Shown here in pieces: positions 38,727 through 47,481 of a stretch of DNA of 64,000 bases. The notes beneath the pieces were generated by a model. The model had not been told where the DNA came from. It made no database searches and saw only the letters and a list, made by a program, of their open reading frames with translations. The position numbers and the translations under genes are program-made. This DNA comes from Aquamicrobium sp. (lineage in GTDB: Bacteria; Pseudomonadota; Alphaproteobacteria; Rhizobiales; Rhizobiaceae): contig NZ_JAMLIE010000001.1 in the NCBI RefSeq assembly GCF_023954335.1, forward strand, positions 558,001 to 622,000, read 5' to 3'. Each line of letters begins with the position of its first letter. Within the stretch, counting starts at the first letter, position 1.

Positions 38727-39353
38727 TCAGTTTGGTTTTTCGGTGGTCTCGCCGGTGCCGTCTTCGGCATCGTCTTCGGCGTCACCGTCACCGGCGGCCC
38801 GCCGCAATTCCTTGTCGCGCCGCAGCGCCTCGCGGATCAGCTCGTCCGTCAGGATCAGCTTCGCCTCGGCGAGCACGTCGAACGGCACCTTGACGTTCGG
38901 CCCCTCGCCATAGGCCGCCTGGTCCCGCTCGATGGTGACGCTCTCGTCGTCGGCGCCGAGGATGATGCCGCGGAAGCGGCGGCGCTCCTCGACCGGAAGC
39001 GTGGTCTCCAGCTTGGCGAGGTGGCCGATCGCGGCGGCGAAGTCGCCCTTGCGCACCAGCGGCCGGTCGATGCCCGGCGAGGAGATTTCCAGATGATACG
39101 CCTTGTCGATCGGATCTTCCACATCGAGCGCCGGCGAGACGGCGCGGCTGGCTTCCTCGCAGCCCTCGACGTCCATCGTTCCGTCCTCGCGCTCGGCCAT
39201 GATCTGCAGCGTCAGCCCGTTCTGGCCGGTCAGCCGCACCCGCACCAGCCGGAAGCCGGACGCCGCCAGCACCGGGCGCACGATGCCGGCGATGCGCGCG
39301 TCGAGGCCCGTCTCGCGGATGATGCGGTCGTCGCCGGCAAGGGGTTCTGTCAT
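38727..39353 (-). CDS. rimP: Ribosome maturation factor RimP
   Basis: A 208-residue 30S maturation factor: GFRLVRVRLTGQNGLTLQIMAER and VSPALDVEDPIDKAYHLEISSPGIDRPL motifs, C-terminal SH3-like domain (FRGIILGADDESVTIE) and an acidic tail (DAEDDAEDGTGETTEKP). First gene of the rimP-nusA-ylxR-infB-rbfA-truB operon. ATG at 39353 with GGAGACGAG; a further 23 codons are open upstream through the leader hairpin and were rejected. Confidence 0.94.
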   Translation of the reverse strand: MTEPLAGDDRIIRETGLDARIAGIVRPVLAASGFRLVRVRLTGQNGLTLQIMAEREDGTMDVEGCEEASRAVSPALDVEDPIDKAYHLEISSPGIDRPLVRKGDFAAAIGHLAKLETTLPVEERRRFRGIILGADDESVTIERDQAAYGEGPNVKVPFDVLAEAKLILTDELIREALRRDKELRRAAGDGDAEDDAEDGTGETTEKPN

Positions 39354-39375
39354 CTCGTCTCCGTCTCGCGGTAAC

Positions 39376-39407
39376 AAAAAAGAGCGGGACCGGGTGGACC
39401 CACTCTT
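39376..39407 (-). terminator. Intrinsic terminator in the rimP leader (attenuator candidate)
   Basis: On the minus strand AGAGTGGG (39406-39399) pairs with CCCGCTCT (39388-39381) with one G-T pair, followed by TTTTTG. It ends about 22 nt before the rimP ATG, inside the leader of a long essential operon. Confidence 0.65.
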
Positions 39408-39434
39408 CGCCGTACCGACCAAGAATTTGAAGCT

Positions 39435-39463
39435 GATATAGAGGAAGGTGAGGAACTTATCAA
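39435..39463 (-). promoter_or_regulatory. rimP operon promoter
   Basis: TTGATA (39463-39458), 17-bp spacer, TATATC (39440-39435) on the minus strand. The start would be near 39428, giving a leader of about 75 nt that contains the hairpin at 39376-39407. Confidence 0.6.
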
Positions 39464-39482
39464 GGTGCCGGGCAGGCCGCGC

Positions 39483-39938
39483 CTACTTGAACATGCCCTC
39501 GCGCAGGTTGATGCCGTATTCCGCATGCGCCTTGAGCGCGCACAGCATCTGCATCCAGCCCTGGCAATTGCCGTACGACGCCTTGAGGCCCGCATCGGTG
39601 TCGCGCCAGCCTTGTTCGGCGATGGTGACGAGGGTGCGTCCGTCGCCTGTCGGCTCGAAGGTCATCGTCACGGTGGTGAAGGTGCCTTCCGCCGCCGTTC
39701 CCGCCTCCGCCTCCCAGCGCAGCACGATCCGCCGGTCCTTCTCGACCTCGACCACCTCGACCGGGAAGGCGCCGGGAAAGTCGTGGAAGTCCCAATGGAC
39801 GGTCGCGCCCGTCTCGAGCCGGCCGCGCGCCCCGCCCGTGGTGAAGTAGCGCGACAGTTGCTCCGGATCGACGACCGCCTCGAACACCTCGGCTACCGGC
39901 TTGGCGATCCGGCCGGACACTGTGAACTTCAACTCCAT
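39483..39938 (-). CDS. SRPBCC/AHSA1-domain protein
   Basis: A 151-residue single-domain START-like (AHSA1, ATPase activator of Hsp90-like) protein: KFTVSGRIAKPVAEVFEAVVDPEQLSRYFTTGGA at the start and GWRDTDAGLKASYGNCQGWMQMLCALKAHAEYGI near the end. Such proteins bind hydrophobic ligands, but no substrate can be named. Divergent from an ArsR-type regulator, a pairing common in many bacteria; AAGGAGG precedes the ATG. Confidence 0.8.
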   Translation of the reverse strand: MELKFTVSGRIAKPVAEVFEAVVDPEQLSRYFTTGGARGRLETGATVHWDFHDFPGAFPVEVVEVEKDRRIVLRWEAEAGTAAEGTFTTVTMTFEPTGDGRTLVTIAEQGWRDTDAGLKASYGNCQGWMQMLCALKAHAEYGINLREGMFK

Positions 39939-39966
39939 GATGCCGCCTCCTTGTTGACGGCGATAT

Positions 39967-39988
39967 CATGTTATAAAAATATAACATG
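39967..39988. promoter_or_regulatory. Perfect palindromic operator covering the arsR-type start codon
   Basis: CATGTTATA (39967-39975) and TATAACATG (39980-39988) around AAAA, in the 47-bp gap between the divergent genes. The last ATG of the palindrome is the start codon of the ArsR-type gene. It is the obvious binding site for that regulator. Confidence 0.75.
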
Positions 39989-40309
39989 TCAAGCGACGAT
40001 GATTCGGACAGGGTTTTCAGGGCGTTGGCGGCACCGCTGCGCCGTGCGATCCTCGACGCGCTCAGGGACCGGCCGCGTATGACCGGCGAGCTGTGCGCCG
40101 CTTTCCCGGCAATCGACCGCTGCACCGTGATGCAGCATCTCAAGGTGCTGGAGGAGGCGGATCTGGTGATCGTCCATCGCAAGGGGCGCGCGCGGTGGAA
40201 CCATCTCAATCCCCTGCCGATCAAGCATATCCACGACCGCTGGATCGGCCCCTACGCCGCGCGGGCCGTCGACATGCTCGATCGGCTGAAGACCGACCTC
40301 GAAGATTGA
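39986..40309 (+). CDS. ArsR-family helix-turn-helix regulator
   Basis: A 107-residue winged-helix protein (RVFRALAAPLRRAILDALRDRPRMTGELCAAF... IDRCTVMQHLKVLEEADLVIVHRKGRARWNHLNP). It has no metal-binding ELCVCDL-type motif, so a non-metal signal is likely. Probably represses the divergent AHSA1-domain gene and itself. No ribosome-binding site precedes the ATG, which is inside the operator, so the mRNA may be leaderless. Confidence 0.82.
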   Translation: MSSDDDSDRVFRALAAPLRRAILDALRDRPRMTGELCAAFPAIDRCTVMQHLKVLEEADLVIVHRKGRARWNHLNPLPIKHIHDRWIGPYAARAVDMLDRLKTDLED

Positions 40310-40391
40310 CCGTCCACGCGTTTGGAGCCGGCCCCGGCCGCTGCTAGAACAGCATCCGGGCTGATTCGCGAAAACACGATCCGGGGACGGG

Positions 40392-41981
40392 ATGGAGCGC
40401 CTTGCCGGCAGGGTGATATTGCTGTGGGGATGGCGCCGCGCGCTGGCGGCCCTCTGCGCCGGCGCGTTCGCGGCGCTCGCCCAGCCGCCCGTCGATTTCT
40501 TCGCCGCCTGCTTCGTCTCCTTTCCGGTTCTGGTCTGGCTGATCGACGGCGCGGCCAGCCAGCCGGGCGAGCGGCTGGCGCGGCGCATGCTGCGCCCCTT
40601 CGCCATCGGCTGGTGGTTCGGCTTCGGCTATTTCCTCGCCGGCCTGTGGTGGACGGGCGCCGCGCTCCTCGTCGAGGCCGAGCTGTTCGCGTGGGCGCTG
40701 CCGCTCGCCGTCCTCGGCCTGCCGGCGCTGCTCGCGCTCTTCTACGGCCTCGCCGTCTTCCTCGCCCGCCTGCTGTGGAGCGACGGGGCAGGGCGCATCG
40801 CCGCGCTCGCCGCCGGCTTCGCCGTCGCCGAGTGGCTGCGCGGCTTCGTCCTGACCGGGTTTCCGTGGAACGCCATCGGCCAGGCGGCGATGCCGGTGCC
40901 GCTGATGATGCAGTCGGCGAGCGCCGTGTCGATGCCCGGCATCAACGCGCTCGCCGTCTTCATCTTCGCCGCGCCGGCGCTGCTCGTGTCCGCGCGCGGC
41001 CGCGTCCCGGCTTTCGCTGTCGCCGCCCTCGCCGTCGCGCTCCACCTCGGCTACGGCGCCTGGCGCCTCAACGGCGCGGACGCCGCGCCCGAAACGCTCC
41101 TCGAGGTCCGGATCGTCCAGCCCTCGATCTCGCAGGCCGAGAAATGGGACGCTGCCGTGCGCGAGCGCATCTTCGCCACGCTGCTTGAGCTGTCGGCGCG
41201 CCCGCCGCGCGAGGGCGCCGCCGCCCCCGACCTGATCGTCTGGCCGGAAACGGCGATCCCCTTCGTCCTGTCCGACCGGCCGGAGGCGCTGGTCGCGCTG
41301 GCGGAACTGGTGGGCGAGGGCCAGACGCTGTTCGCCGGCTCGGTGCGGGTCGAGGGCGAGCGGGCCGACGCGCGCTACTACAACGCCATCGTCGCCATCG
41401 GCGACGACGGCGAGATCGTCGATGCCGCCGACAAGATATGGCTGGTGCCGTTCGGCGAGTTCATGCCGCTCGCGGATCTGTTGTCGCGCATCGGCGTGGA
41501 GAAGCTGGTGCGCTCGGTTTCCGCCTTCACCGCCGGCAGCCACCGGCCGCTCCTCGCCACGCCGGCCGGCCCGACGGCGCTGCCCTTCATCTGCTACGAG
41601 ATCATCTTCCCGGGCATGGCCGGCTATGGCGACACCGAGGCCGACTTCATTCTCAACGTCACCAACGACGCCTGGTTCGGCAACACGCCGGGTCCCTACC
41701 AGCATTTCCGGCAGGCGCAGATCCGCGCGGTCGAGGCCGGGCGGCCGCTGGTGCGGGCGGGCAACAACGGCATTTCCGCCGTGGTGGACGCCTATGGCAG
41801 GATCGTCGACGCCTTCGCGCTCGACGCGGTCGGCGCGCTCGACGTCGCCGTGCCCCGCCAGCGGCTGACGGCGCCGGGCCGGCCCGACCTTGCCGGCATC
41901 GGCATCCTCGCCGTCCTGGTGCTGTGGGCCGGCGTCGGTTTTCACGCCGCGGGACGTCGCGGATTGACAGGTATATATTAG
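40392..41981 (+). CDS. lnt: Apolipoprotein N-acyltransferase
   Basis: Inner-membrane enzyme of 529 residues that adds the third acyl chain to lipoproteins. N-terminal half has about seven TM helices; the C-terminal nitrilase-like domain holds the catalytic triad Glu286 (WPETAIP), Lys348 (ADKIWLVPFGEF) and Cys401 (ICYEIIFP). A last TM ends the protein. The same gene was called actA (acid tolerance) in Sinorhizobium. Followed by the phrR-like regulator and metK. Confidence 0.94.
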   Translation: MERLAGRVILLWGWRRALAALCAGAFAALAQPPVDFFAACFVSFPVLVWLIDGAASQPGERLARRMLRPFAIGWWFGFGYFLAGLWWTGAALLVEAELFAWALPLAVLGLPALLALFYGLAVFLARLLWSDGAGRIAALAAGFAVAEWLRGFVLTGFPWNAIGQAAMPVPLMMQSASAVSMPGINALAVFIFAAPALLVSARGRVPAFAVAALAVALHLGYGAWRLNGADAAPETLLEVRIVQPSISQAEKWDAAVRERIFATLLELSARPPREGAAAPDLIVWPETAIPFVLSDRPEALVALAELVGEGQTLFAGSVRVEGERADARYYNAIVAIGDDGEIVDAADKIWLVPFGEFMPLADLLSRIGVEKLVRSVSAFTAGSHRPLLATPAGPTALPFICYEIIFPGMAGYGDTEADFILNVTNDAWFGNTPGPYQHFRQAQIRAVEAGRPLVRAGNNGISAVVDAYGRIVDAFALDAVGALDVAVPRQRLTAPGRPDLAGIGILAVLVLWAGVGFHAAGRRGLTGIY

Positions 41982-42107
41982 ATACTCATAGTGCAGCCGC
42001 GTTTCCTGCGGGATTCGACATGCTGGACCGTCGGGGGGCGAATCCGGCAACCGTCCCGGCGAAAGGGCCGATCAGGCGGTTCGTGGCTGGGCGACGGCGA
42101 GGAAACC

Positions 42108-42512
42108 ATGACGGAAAGCAAGAAGAAGCCCAATCCGATCGACGTGCATGTGGGCGGGCGCATCCGCCTGCGCCGCAACATGGTCGGCATGAGCCAGGAA
42201 AAGCTGGGCGAGCATCTCGGCATCACCTTCCAGCAGATCCAGAAATACGAGAAGGGCACCAACCGCGTCGGCGCCAGCCGCCTGCAGGCGATCGCCTCGT
42301 TCCTCGAGGTTCCCGTCTCCTATTTCTTCGAGGGCGCGCCGGGGGAAGGGCCCTCCGAAGGCTTCGCCGAGGACAGCCAGACCGCCTTCGTCGTCGATTT
42401 CCTCTCCAGCACCGAGGGGCTGCTCCTGAACCGCGCCTTCGCGCGGATCGGCGACCCGAAGGTACGCCGCCGGATCATCGACCTCGTGCGCACGCTCGCC
42501 GACGACGAGTGA
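42108..42512 (+). CDS. PhrR/PraR-like XRE-family regulator
   Basis: A 134-residue helix-turn-helix regulator: HVGGRIRLRRNMVGMSQEKLGEHLGITFQQIQKYEKGTNRVGASRLQAIASFLEVPVSYFFEG, then a short acidic C-terminal region. In Sinorhizobium medicae, phrR lies just after actA (lnt) and is pH-regulated; PraR of R. leguminosarum is a related repressor of quorum and adhesion genes. The position between lnt and metK is the same here. GAGGAAACC precedes the ATG at 42108; a longer frame (to 41991) lacks support. Confidence 0.8.
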   Translation: MTESKKKPNPIDVHVGGRIRLRRNMVGMSQEKLGEHLGITFQQIQKYEKGTNRVGASRLQAIASFLEVPVSYFFEGAPGEGPSEGFAEDSQTAFVVDFLSSTEGLLLNRAFARIGDPKVRRRIIDLVRTLADDE

Positions 42513-42542
42513 CGGACGCGGCGGGACGGCCGCGCGCGTGAC

Positions 42543-42575
42543 CCCGGCTCCAGCCGGGAGCATTTTCGCGTTTTT
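42543..42575 (+). terminator. Terminator after the phrR-like gene
   Basis: CCCGGCT (42543-42549) and AGCCGGG (42552-42558) make a tight hairpin, followed by T-rich CATTTTCGCGTTTTTCCC. Confidence 0.55.
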
Positions 42576-42599
42576 CCCTTTTTGCGAATGCCTGTTTGC

Positions 42600-42627
42600 T
42601 TGACGGCCCAAGCCGCCGACAGATAAC
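42600..42627 (+). promoter_or_regulatory. metK promoter
   Basis: TTGACG (42600-42605), 16-bp spacer, GATAAC (42622-42627). The start would be near 42634, so the leader before metK is about 43 nt. Confidence 0.55.
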
Positions 42628-42639
42628 TAGCTGCGCGAT

Positions 42640-42661
42640 GGTCGGGGGTGCCGGCCTTTTT
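42640..42661 (+). promoter_or_regulatory. Terminator-like hairpin in the metK leader
   Basis: GGTCGG (42640-42645) and CCGGCC (42651-42656) pair around GGGTG and are followed by TTTTT, four bases before GAGGGG, the metK ribosome site. It resembles an attenuator or a translational switch. I cannot match it to a SAM-II or SAM/SAH aptamer. Confidence 0.5.
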
Positions 42662-42676
42662 CATGAGGGGATGCCC

Positions 42677-43924
<1,248 letters not shown>

Positions 43925-43944
43925 ACGGAGCGAACGGGCCGGGC

Positions 43945-44643
43945 ATGAGCGAAGAACGCCGGAAACGCTCGACCGAGGCTTTCTTCGGTCGCCGCCGGGG
44001 CAAGACCCTGCGCCCGGCGCAGGCCGAGACGGCCGGGCTCCTCCTGCCTGCCTTGAAGCTCGATCTGACGCAGCCCGCGCCGGCCGACTTGGGGACGCTG
44101 TTTTCGGTTCCGGTCGACGGCGTGCGGCTGGAGATCGGCTTCGGCGGCGGCGAGCATCTCCATCACGAGGCCGGACGGTTCCCGGGCACCGGGTTCATCG
44201 GCGTCGAGCCCTTCGTCAACGGCATGGCGAAGTTCCTGTCGCGGCTCGACGAGGCGCCGCGCGCCAATATTAGGCTCTACGACGACGACGCCACCCGCCT
44301 GCTCGACTGGCTGCCGGACGCCTCGCTCGACGGGATCGACCTGTTCTATCCCGACCCGTGGCCGAAGAAGCGGCACTGGAAGCGGCGCTTCGTCAGCCCG
44401 GTCAACCTCGCCCGCTTCGCGCGCGTGTTGAAAGCCGGCTCACGGTTCCGCTTCGCCTCCGACATCGATACCTATGTGAACTCGACGCTGCTCGCCTGCC
44501 GGGGGCATGGCGGCTTCGAGTGGCAGGCGCGCTCGGCCGAAGACTGGCGCGTGCCCTATGAGGGCTGGCCCGGAACGCGCTACGAGGCCAAGGCGCTGCG
44601 CGAAGGCCGCACCCCGGCCTATCTGACCTTCCTGCGCCGATAA
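43945..44643 (+). CDS. trmB: tRNA (guanine-N7)-methyltransferase
   Basis: Methylates G46 of tRNA; 232 residues with LEIGFGGGEHL (SAM loop), FIGVEPFVNGMAKFL, DLFYPDPWPKKRHWKRRFV and C-terminal TRYEAKALREGRTPAYLTF. Directly downstream of metK, which supplies its SAM; ATG at 43945. Confidence 0.94.
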   Translation: MSEERRKRSTEAFFGRRRGKTLRPAQAETAGLLLPALKLDLTQPAPADLGTLFSVPVDGVRLEIGFGGGEHLHHEAGRFPGTGFIGVEPFVNGMAKFLSRLDEAPRANIRLYDDDATRLLDWLPDASLDGIDLFYPDPWPKKRHWKRRFVSPVNLARFARVLKAGSRFRFASDIDTYVNSTLLACRGHGGFEWQARSAEDWRVPYEGWPGTRYEAKALREGRTPAYLTFLRR

Positions 44644-44664
44644 GGCGTCAAAAATTTTGCCGGC

Positions 44665-44829
44665 TCAGTAGCGGCGGATGCCGTGGAACTGGTCGGGATC
44701 GATGCCGAGACGCTTCAGATCCTTGTCGCCCGGCTGCCTGTACTGGCGCGTCGCCGCCGAGACGGCCAGGGCGCTGCCGACGACATTGATGAAAGCGTTG
44801 AAACCGCTGGCGATTCTTCTGGAGGACAT
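44665..44829 (-). CDS. Small DUF1127-like protein
   Basis: A 54-residue protein MSSRRIASGFNAFINVVGSA... ending DKDLKRLGIDPDQFHGIRRY. The C-terminal LGID/FHGIRRY pattern recalls the DUF1127 family of small Arg-rich alphaproteobacterial proteins; some of these bind RNA or influence phosphate metabolism. AAAGGCGACGACC precedes the ATG. Alternative starts 11 codons upstream exist. Confidence 0.55.
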   Translation of the reverse strand: MSSRRIASGFNAFINVVGSALAVSAATRQYRQPGDKDLKRLGIDPDQFHGIRRY

Positions 44830-44939
44830 GGTCGTCGCCTTTCGCATTGTGCAACGCAGCATAAATGGGAAGACGAAGGCGGATTTTCCAGTAGTACGTG
44901 CGCTATGGCGGCAACCTGCCGCAGGCTTGCCCGTTCGGG

Positions 44940-45032
44940 CTAAACCGTTTCAGATTTCAGCGGAAACGGTCTATCTCTTTGTTTTTACGCAATTCCGGAC
45001 GGAAAAGTGCTGCACACTTTTCCTGGAATTGC
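44940..45032. repeat. Double-hairpin intergenic repeat
   Basis: First hairpin: ACCGTTTC (44944-44951) with GAAACGGT (44963-44970). Second, nested: outer arms GCAATTCC (44989-44996) and GGAATTGC (45025-45032), inner arms GGAAAAGTG (45001-45009) and CACTTTTCC (45015-45023). It starts 9 bp after the stop of the TPR lipoprotein gene. The layout is typical of the dispersed hairpin repeats of Rhizobiales. Confidence 0.65.
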
Positions 45033-45040
45033 TCTGGCCG

Positions 45041-45856
45041 TCAGTTGGTGTTGCGCTCTTCCTCGCGGATCTGGCTCCAGGTGTTCTGCTGGGCCAGCAT
45101 CGAGCGCAGATAGGCGACATTCGCCTGCGCCTGGTCGGTGGGCAGCTCGCGGGTGGCGATCTCCTCGGCTTCCTTGAAGCGCCCCTGCAACCCGACGACG
45201 AGCGCGAGGTTCTGGCGCACGCGGCTGTCGGCGCCGGGCGTCTGCACCGCCTGCCGCAGATAGTGCTCCGCCTGCTTGAGGTCGCCGCCGAGCAGGTGCG
45301 ACATGCCGAGATTGGACAGGACCGACGGCTCGCCCGGCTTCAGCTCCAGCGCCCGGCCGTAGAGCCTGCGCGCCTCGTCCTGCTGGCCGAGCTGGTCGAG
45401 AATGGCGGCTTCCGCCGAAACCAGCTTCCAGTCGGGATATTCGGGGGTCTGCGCCCGGCGCACCGCGTCGAGCGCCGGCTCCAGCTCGCCGGCAGCGGCC
45501 AGCGCCTTGCCGTAGCCTGCCAGCACCTGGCGCTCCTTTGGGAAATCGATGGCGAGCTTGCGCATCACCGCCAGCGCCTGGTCGCTGCGCCCGCTCATCT
45601 GCAACGCCTCGGCATAGCGCATGGCCGTGGCGGCGTCCTTGGGGTTCTTGGAATAGGCGCGGCCGAGCGCGTCGGTGCTGGACGTCAGCGCCGGCCCGGA
45701 AAGCGAATTGAGCGAACGCGAGCCATCGCGGCTGACCGAGCCGGTGCTCATGCGGTCCTTGCCGGCGCAGCCGGCGACCGAGAGGGCGGCCAGCACCGCG
45801 AGCGCGGCAATCGTCGCCCGTTTTGCGCTCGTCTTGGCGGTGCGTCTGCTGGTCAT
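45041..45856 (-). CDS. TPR-repeat lipoprotein (TadD-like)
   Basis: A 271-residue predicted lipoprotein: basic N-terminus, hydrophobic segment and lipobox LSVAGC, then about five tetratricopeptide repeats (AATAMRYAEALQMSGRSDQALAVMRKL; EPSVLSNLGMSHLLGGDLKQAEHYLRQAV). Resembles TadD of Flp pilus systems, but no other tad genes are in the window, so a general protein-interaction role in the outer membrane is equally possible. ATG at 45856 has AAGGAGA about ten bases upstream. Confidence 0.7.
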   Translation of the reverse strand: MTSRRTAKTSAKRATIAALAVLAALSVAGCAGKDRMSTGSVSRDGSRSLNSLSGPALTSSTDALGRAYSKNPKDAATAMRYAEALQMSGRSDQALAVMRKLAIDFPKERQVLAGYGKALAAAGELEPALDAVRRAQTPEYPDWKLVSAEAAILDQLGQQDEARRLYGRALELKPGEPSVLSNLGMSHLLGGDLKQAEHYLRQAVQTPGADSRVRQNLALVVGLQGRFKEAEEIATRELPTDQAQANVAYLRSMLAQQNTWSQIREEERNTN

Positions 45857-46120
45857 CGGCTTGGCGTCTCCTTCCGGGATGCGTTCCGCGCAGGGCGGGT
45901 GCATCGGCAAAGAGCAATATTCCGTTAACCCTAACGGACGGTTAATGTTGCCAGTGGCCTGCCGCCAGCCCTCTCCGGTACGGGCGCGAGCGGAGCCGCT
46001 ATGTGCGCTGCAACAGGTTCAATCTGTCGCACCCTCCAACCTAACCATATGGGAAATAATCGCTTTTCGCACCGGATGCGACAAGCTGTCCTGCGCTTCG
46101 GGCCACCTGTGCCTTTGCTT

Positions 46121-46163
46121 TTTGCGCCAGCGCAAAGTCCGTTTCGGCCATCGTTCCTAGATT
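46121..46163 (+). promoter_or_regulatory. NnrR box and -10 element of nirK
   Basis: TTTGCG-CCAG-CGCAAA (46121-46136) is a perfect NnrR/DNR-type dyad. A TAGATT -10 lies at 46158-46163, so transcription should start near 46170 and the box centre is about 41.5 bp upstream, the class II activator position. The remaining part of the 348-bp gap (45857-46110) shows no gene. Confidence 0.75.
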
Positions 46164-46204
46164 CCGCTCATAACCGAACGCAAGGTCATTCAAGGAGACA
46201 GACC

Positions 46205-47308
46205 ATGTTCACGAGACGCGAAGCACTTCTGGGCGTTGCCGGCGCTGCTGCCGCCGTTGCCGCGCTCCCCGGCATGCAGGTGGTCGCCAACGCGGCGGAG
46301 GTCGCCAACCTGCCCCGCGAGAAGGTGACCCTGGTCGCCCCGCCCTTCGTGCATGCTCACGAGCAGGTCGCCACGGGCGGTCCCAAGGTCGTCGAGTTCA
46401 CGATGGCCATCGAGGAAAAGCCCGTCGTCATCGACAATGACGGCACCGAGCTCCAGGCGATGACCTTCAACGGCTCCATCCCCGGCCCGATGATGGTGGT
46501 GCATGAGGGCGACTATGTCGAGCTGACCCTCATCAACCCCGAAACCAACGAGATGGCCCACAACATCGACTTCCATGCCGCCACGGGCGCGCTGGGCGGC
46601 GGTGCGCTGACCTTCATCATGCCGGGCGAGCAGGTCAAGCTGCGCTTCAAGGCCACCCGGACCGGCACCTTCGTCTATCACTGCGCGCCGGAAGGCATGA
46701 TCCCCTGGCACGTCGTCTCGGGCATGAGCGGCACGATCATGGTGCTGCCGCGCGACGGCCTGAAGAACGACAAGGGCGAGCTCGTCAAGTACGACACCGT
46801 CTACTACATCGGCGAGAACGAGTTCTACATCCCGCGCGACGAGAACGGCAACTTCGTCAAGTTCGCCTCGCTGGGCGAGAGCTACGAGGAGACGATGAAC
46901 GTCATGCGCGGCCTCGTTCCGACCCATGTGGTCTTCAACGGCCGGGTCGGCGCGCTGACGGGCGACAACGCCATGAAGTCGAAGGTCGGCGAGACGGTGC
47001 TGTTCGTCCACTCGCAGGCCAACCGCGACAGCCGGCCCCACCTGATCGGCGGCCACGGCGACTATGTCTGGGAAGAAGGCAAGTTCGCCAACCCGCCCGC
47101 AAAGGACCTGGAGACCTGGTTCATCCGCGGCGGTTCGGCGGGAGCGGCGCTCTACACCTTCCTGCAGCCGGGCGTGTACGCCTACGTCAACCATAACCTG
47201 ATCGAGGCCGCAGAGCTCGGCGCCACCGCCCACGTCGTGGTCGATGGCGAGTGGGACAACGACCTCATGATGCAGGTCGAGGCGCCGGGGCCGATCCCGA
47301 CCAACTGA
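46205..47308 (+). CDS. nirK: Copper-containing nitrite reductase
   Basis: Periplasmic NO-forming nitrite reductase, 367 residues. A Tat signal (TRREALLGVAGAAAAVAALPG) is followed by two cupredoxin domains. All copper ligands are visible: type 1 His119, Cys160, His169, Met174; type 2 His124, His159, His330; catalytic Asp122 and His279. Each is exactly 24 above the Alcaligenes faecalis numbering (95, 136, 145, 150, 100, 135, 306, 98, 255), so no insertion or deletion separates these sites. AAGGAGA precedes the ATG. Electrons should come from the pseudoazurin encoded at 48477. Confidence 0.97.
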   Translation: MFTRREALLGVAGAAAAVAALPGMQVVANAAEVANLPREKVTLVAPPFVHAHEQVATGGPKVVEFTMAIEEKPVVIDNDGTELQAMTFNGSIPGPMMVVHEGDYVELTLINPETNEMAHNIDFHAATGALGGGALTFIMPGEQVKLRFKATRTGTFVYHCAPEGMIPWHVVSGMSGTIMVLPRDGLKNDKGELVKYDTVYYIGENEFYIPRDENGNFVKFASLGESYEETMNVMRGLVPTHVVFNGRVGALTGDNAMKSKVGETVLFVHSQANRDSRPHLIGGHGDYVWEEGKFANPPAKDLETWFIRGGSAGAALYTFLQPGVYAYVNHNLIEAAELGATAHVVVDGEWDNDLMMQVEAPGPIPTN

Positions 47309-47336
47309 CCGGGATCAGGGTGCTTCGACTCTGGCT

Positions 47337-47374
47337 GCGGCCCGTCCTTCTCCGGGGGCGGGCCGCTTCCTTTT
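47337..47374 (+). terminator. Terminator after nirK
   Basis: GCGGCCCG (47337-47344) and CGGGCCGC (47359-47366) pair perfectly, followed by TTCCTTTT. Confidence 0.75.
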
Positions 47375-47481
47375 GGCGCACCTTGCCGCGCCCGTTTGGC
47401 GGCGTTGATTGCGCAAAAACAAACAGTTGAACCGGGATCGGCCTATCATTCGTCAACAAGCACTCCGCAGGGAGACGTAAG

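Noticed and set aside
42597..42670. SAM-II or SAM/SAH riboswitch before metK
   Set aside because: The leader is too short and lacks the conserved loops I know for these classes; only a simple hairpin is present.
47404..47417. TTGATTGCGCAAAA upstream of nirV as an FNR or NnrR box
   Set aside because: Only the left half fits; the right half does not match ATCAA or CGCAA at the needed spacing.
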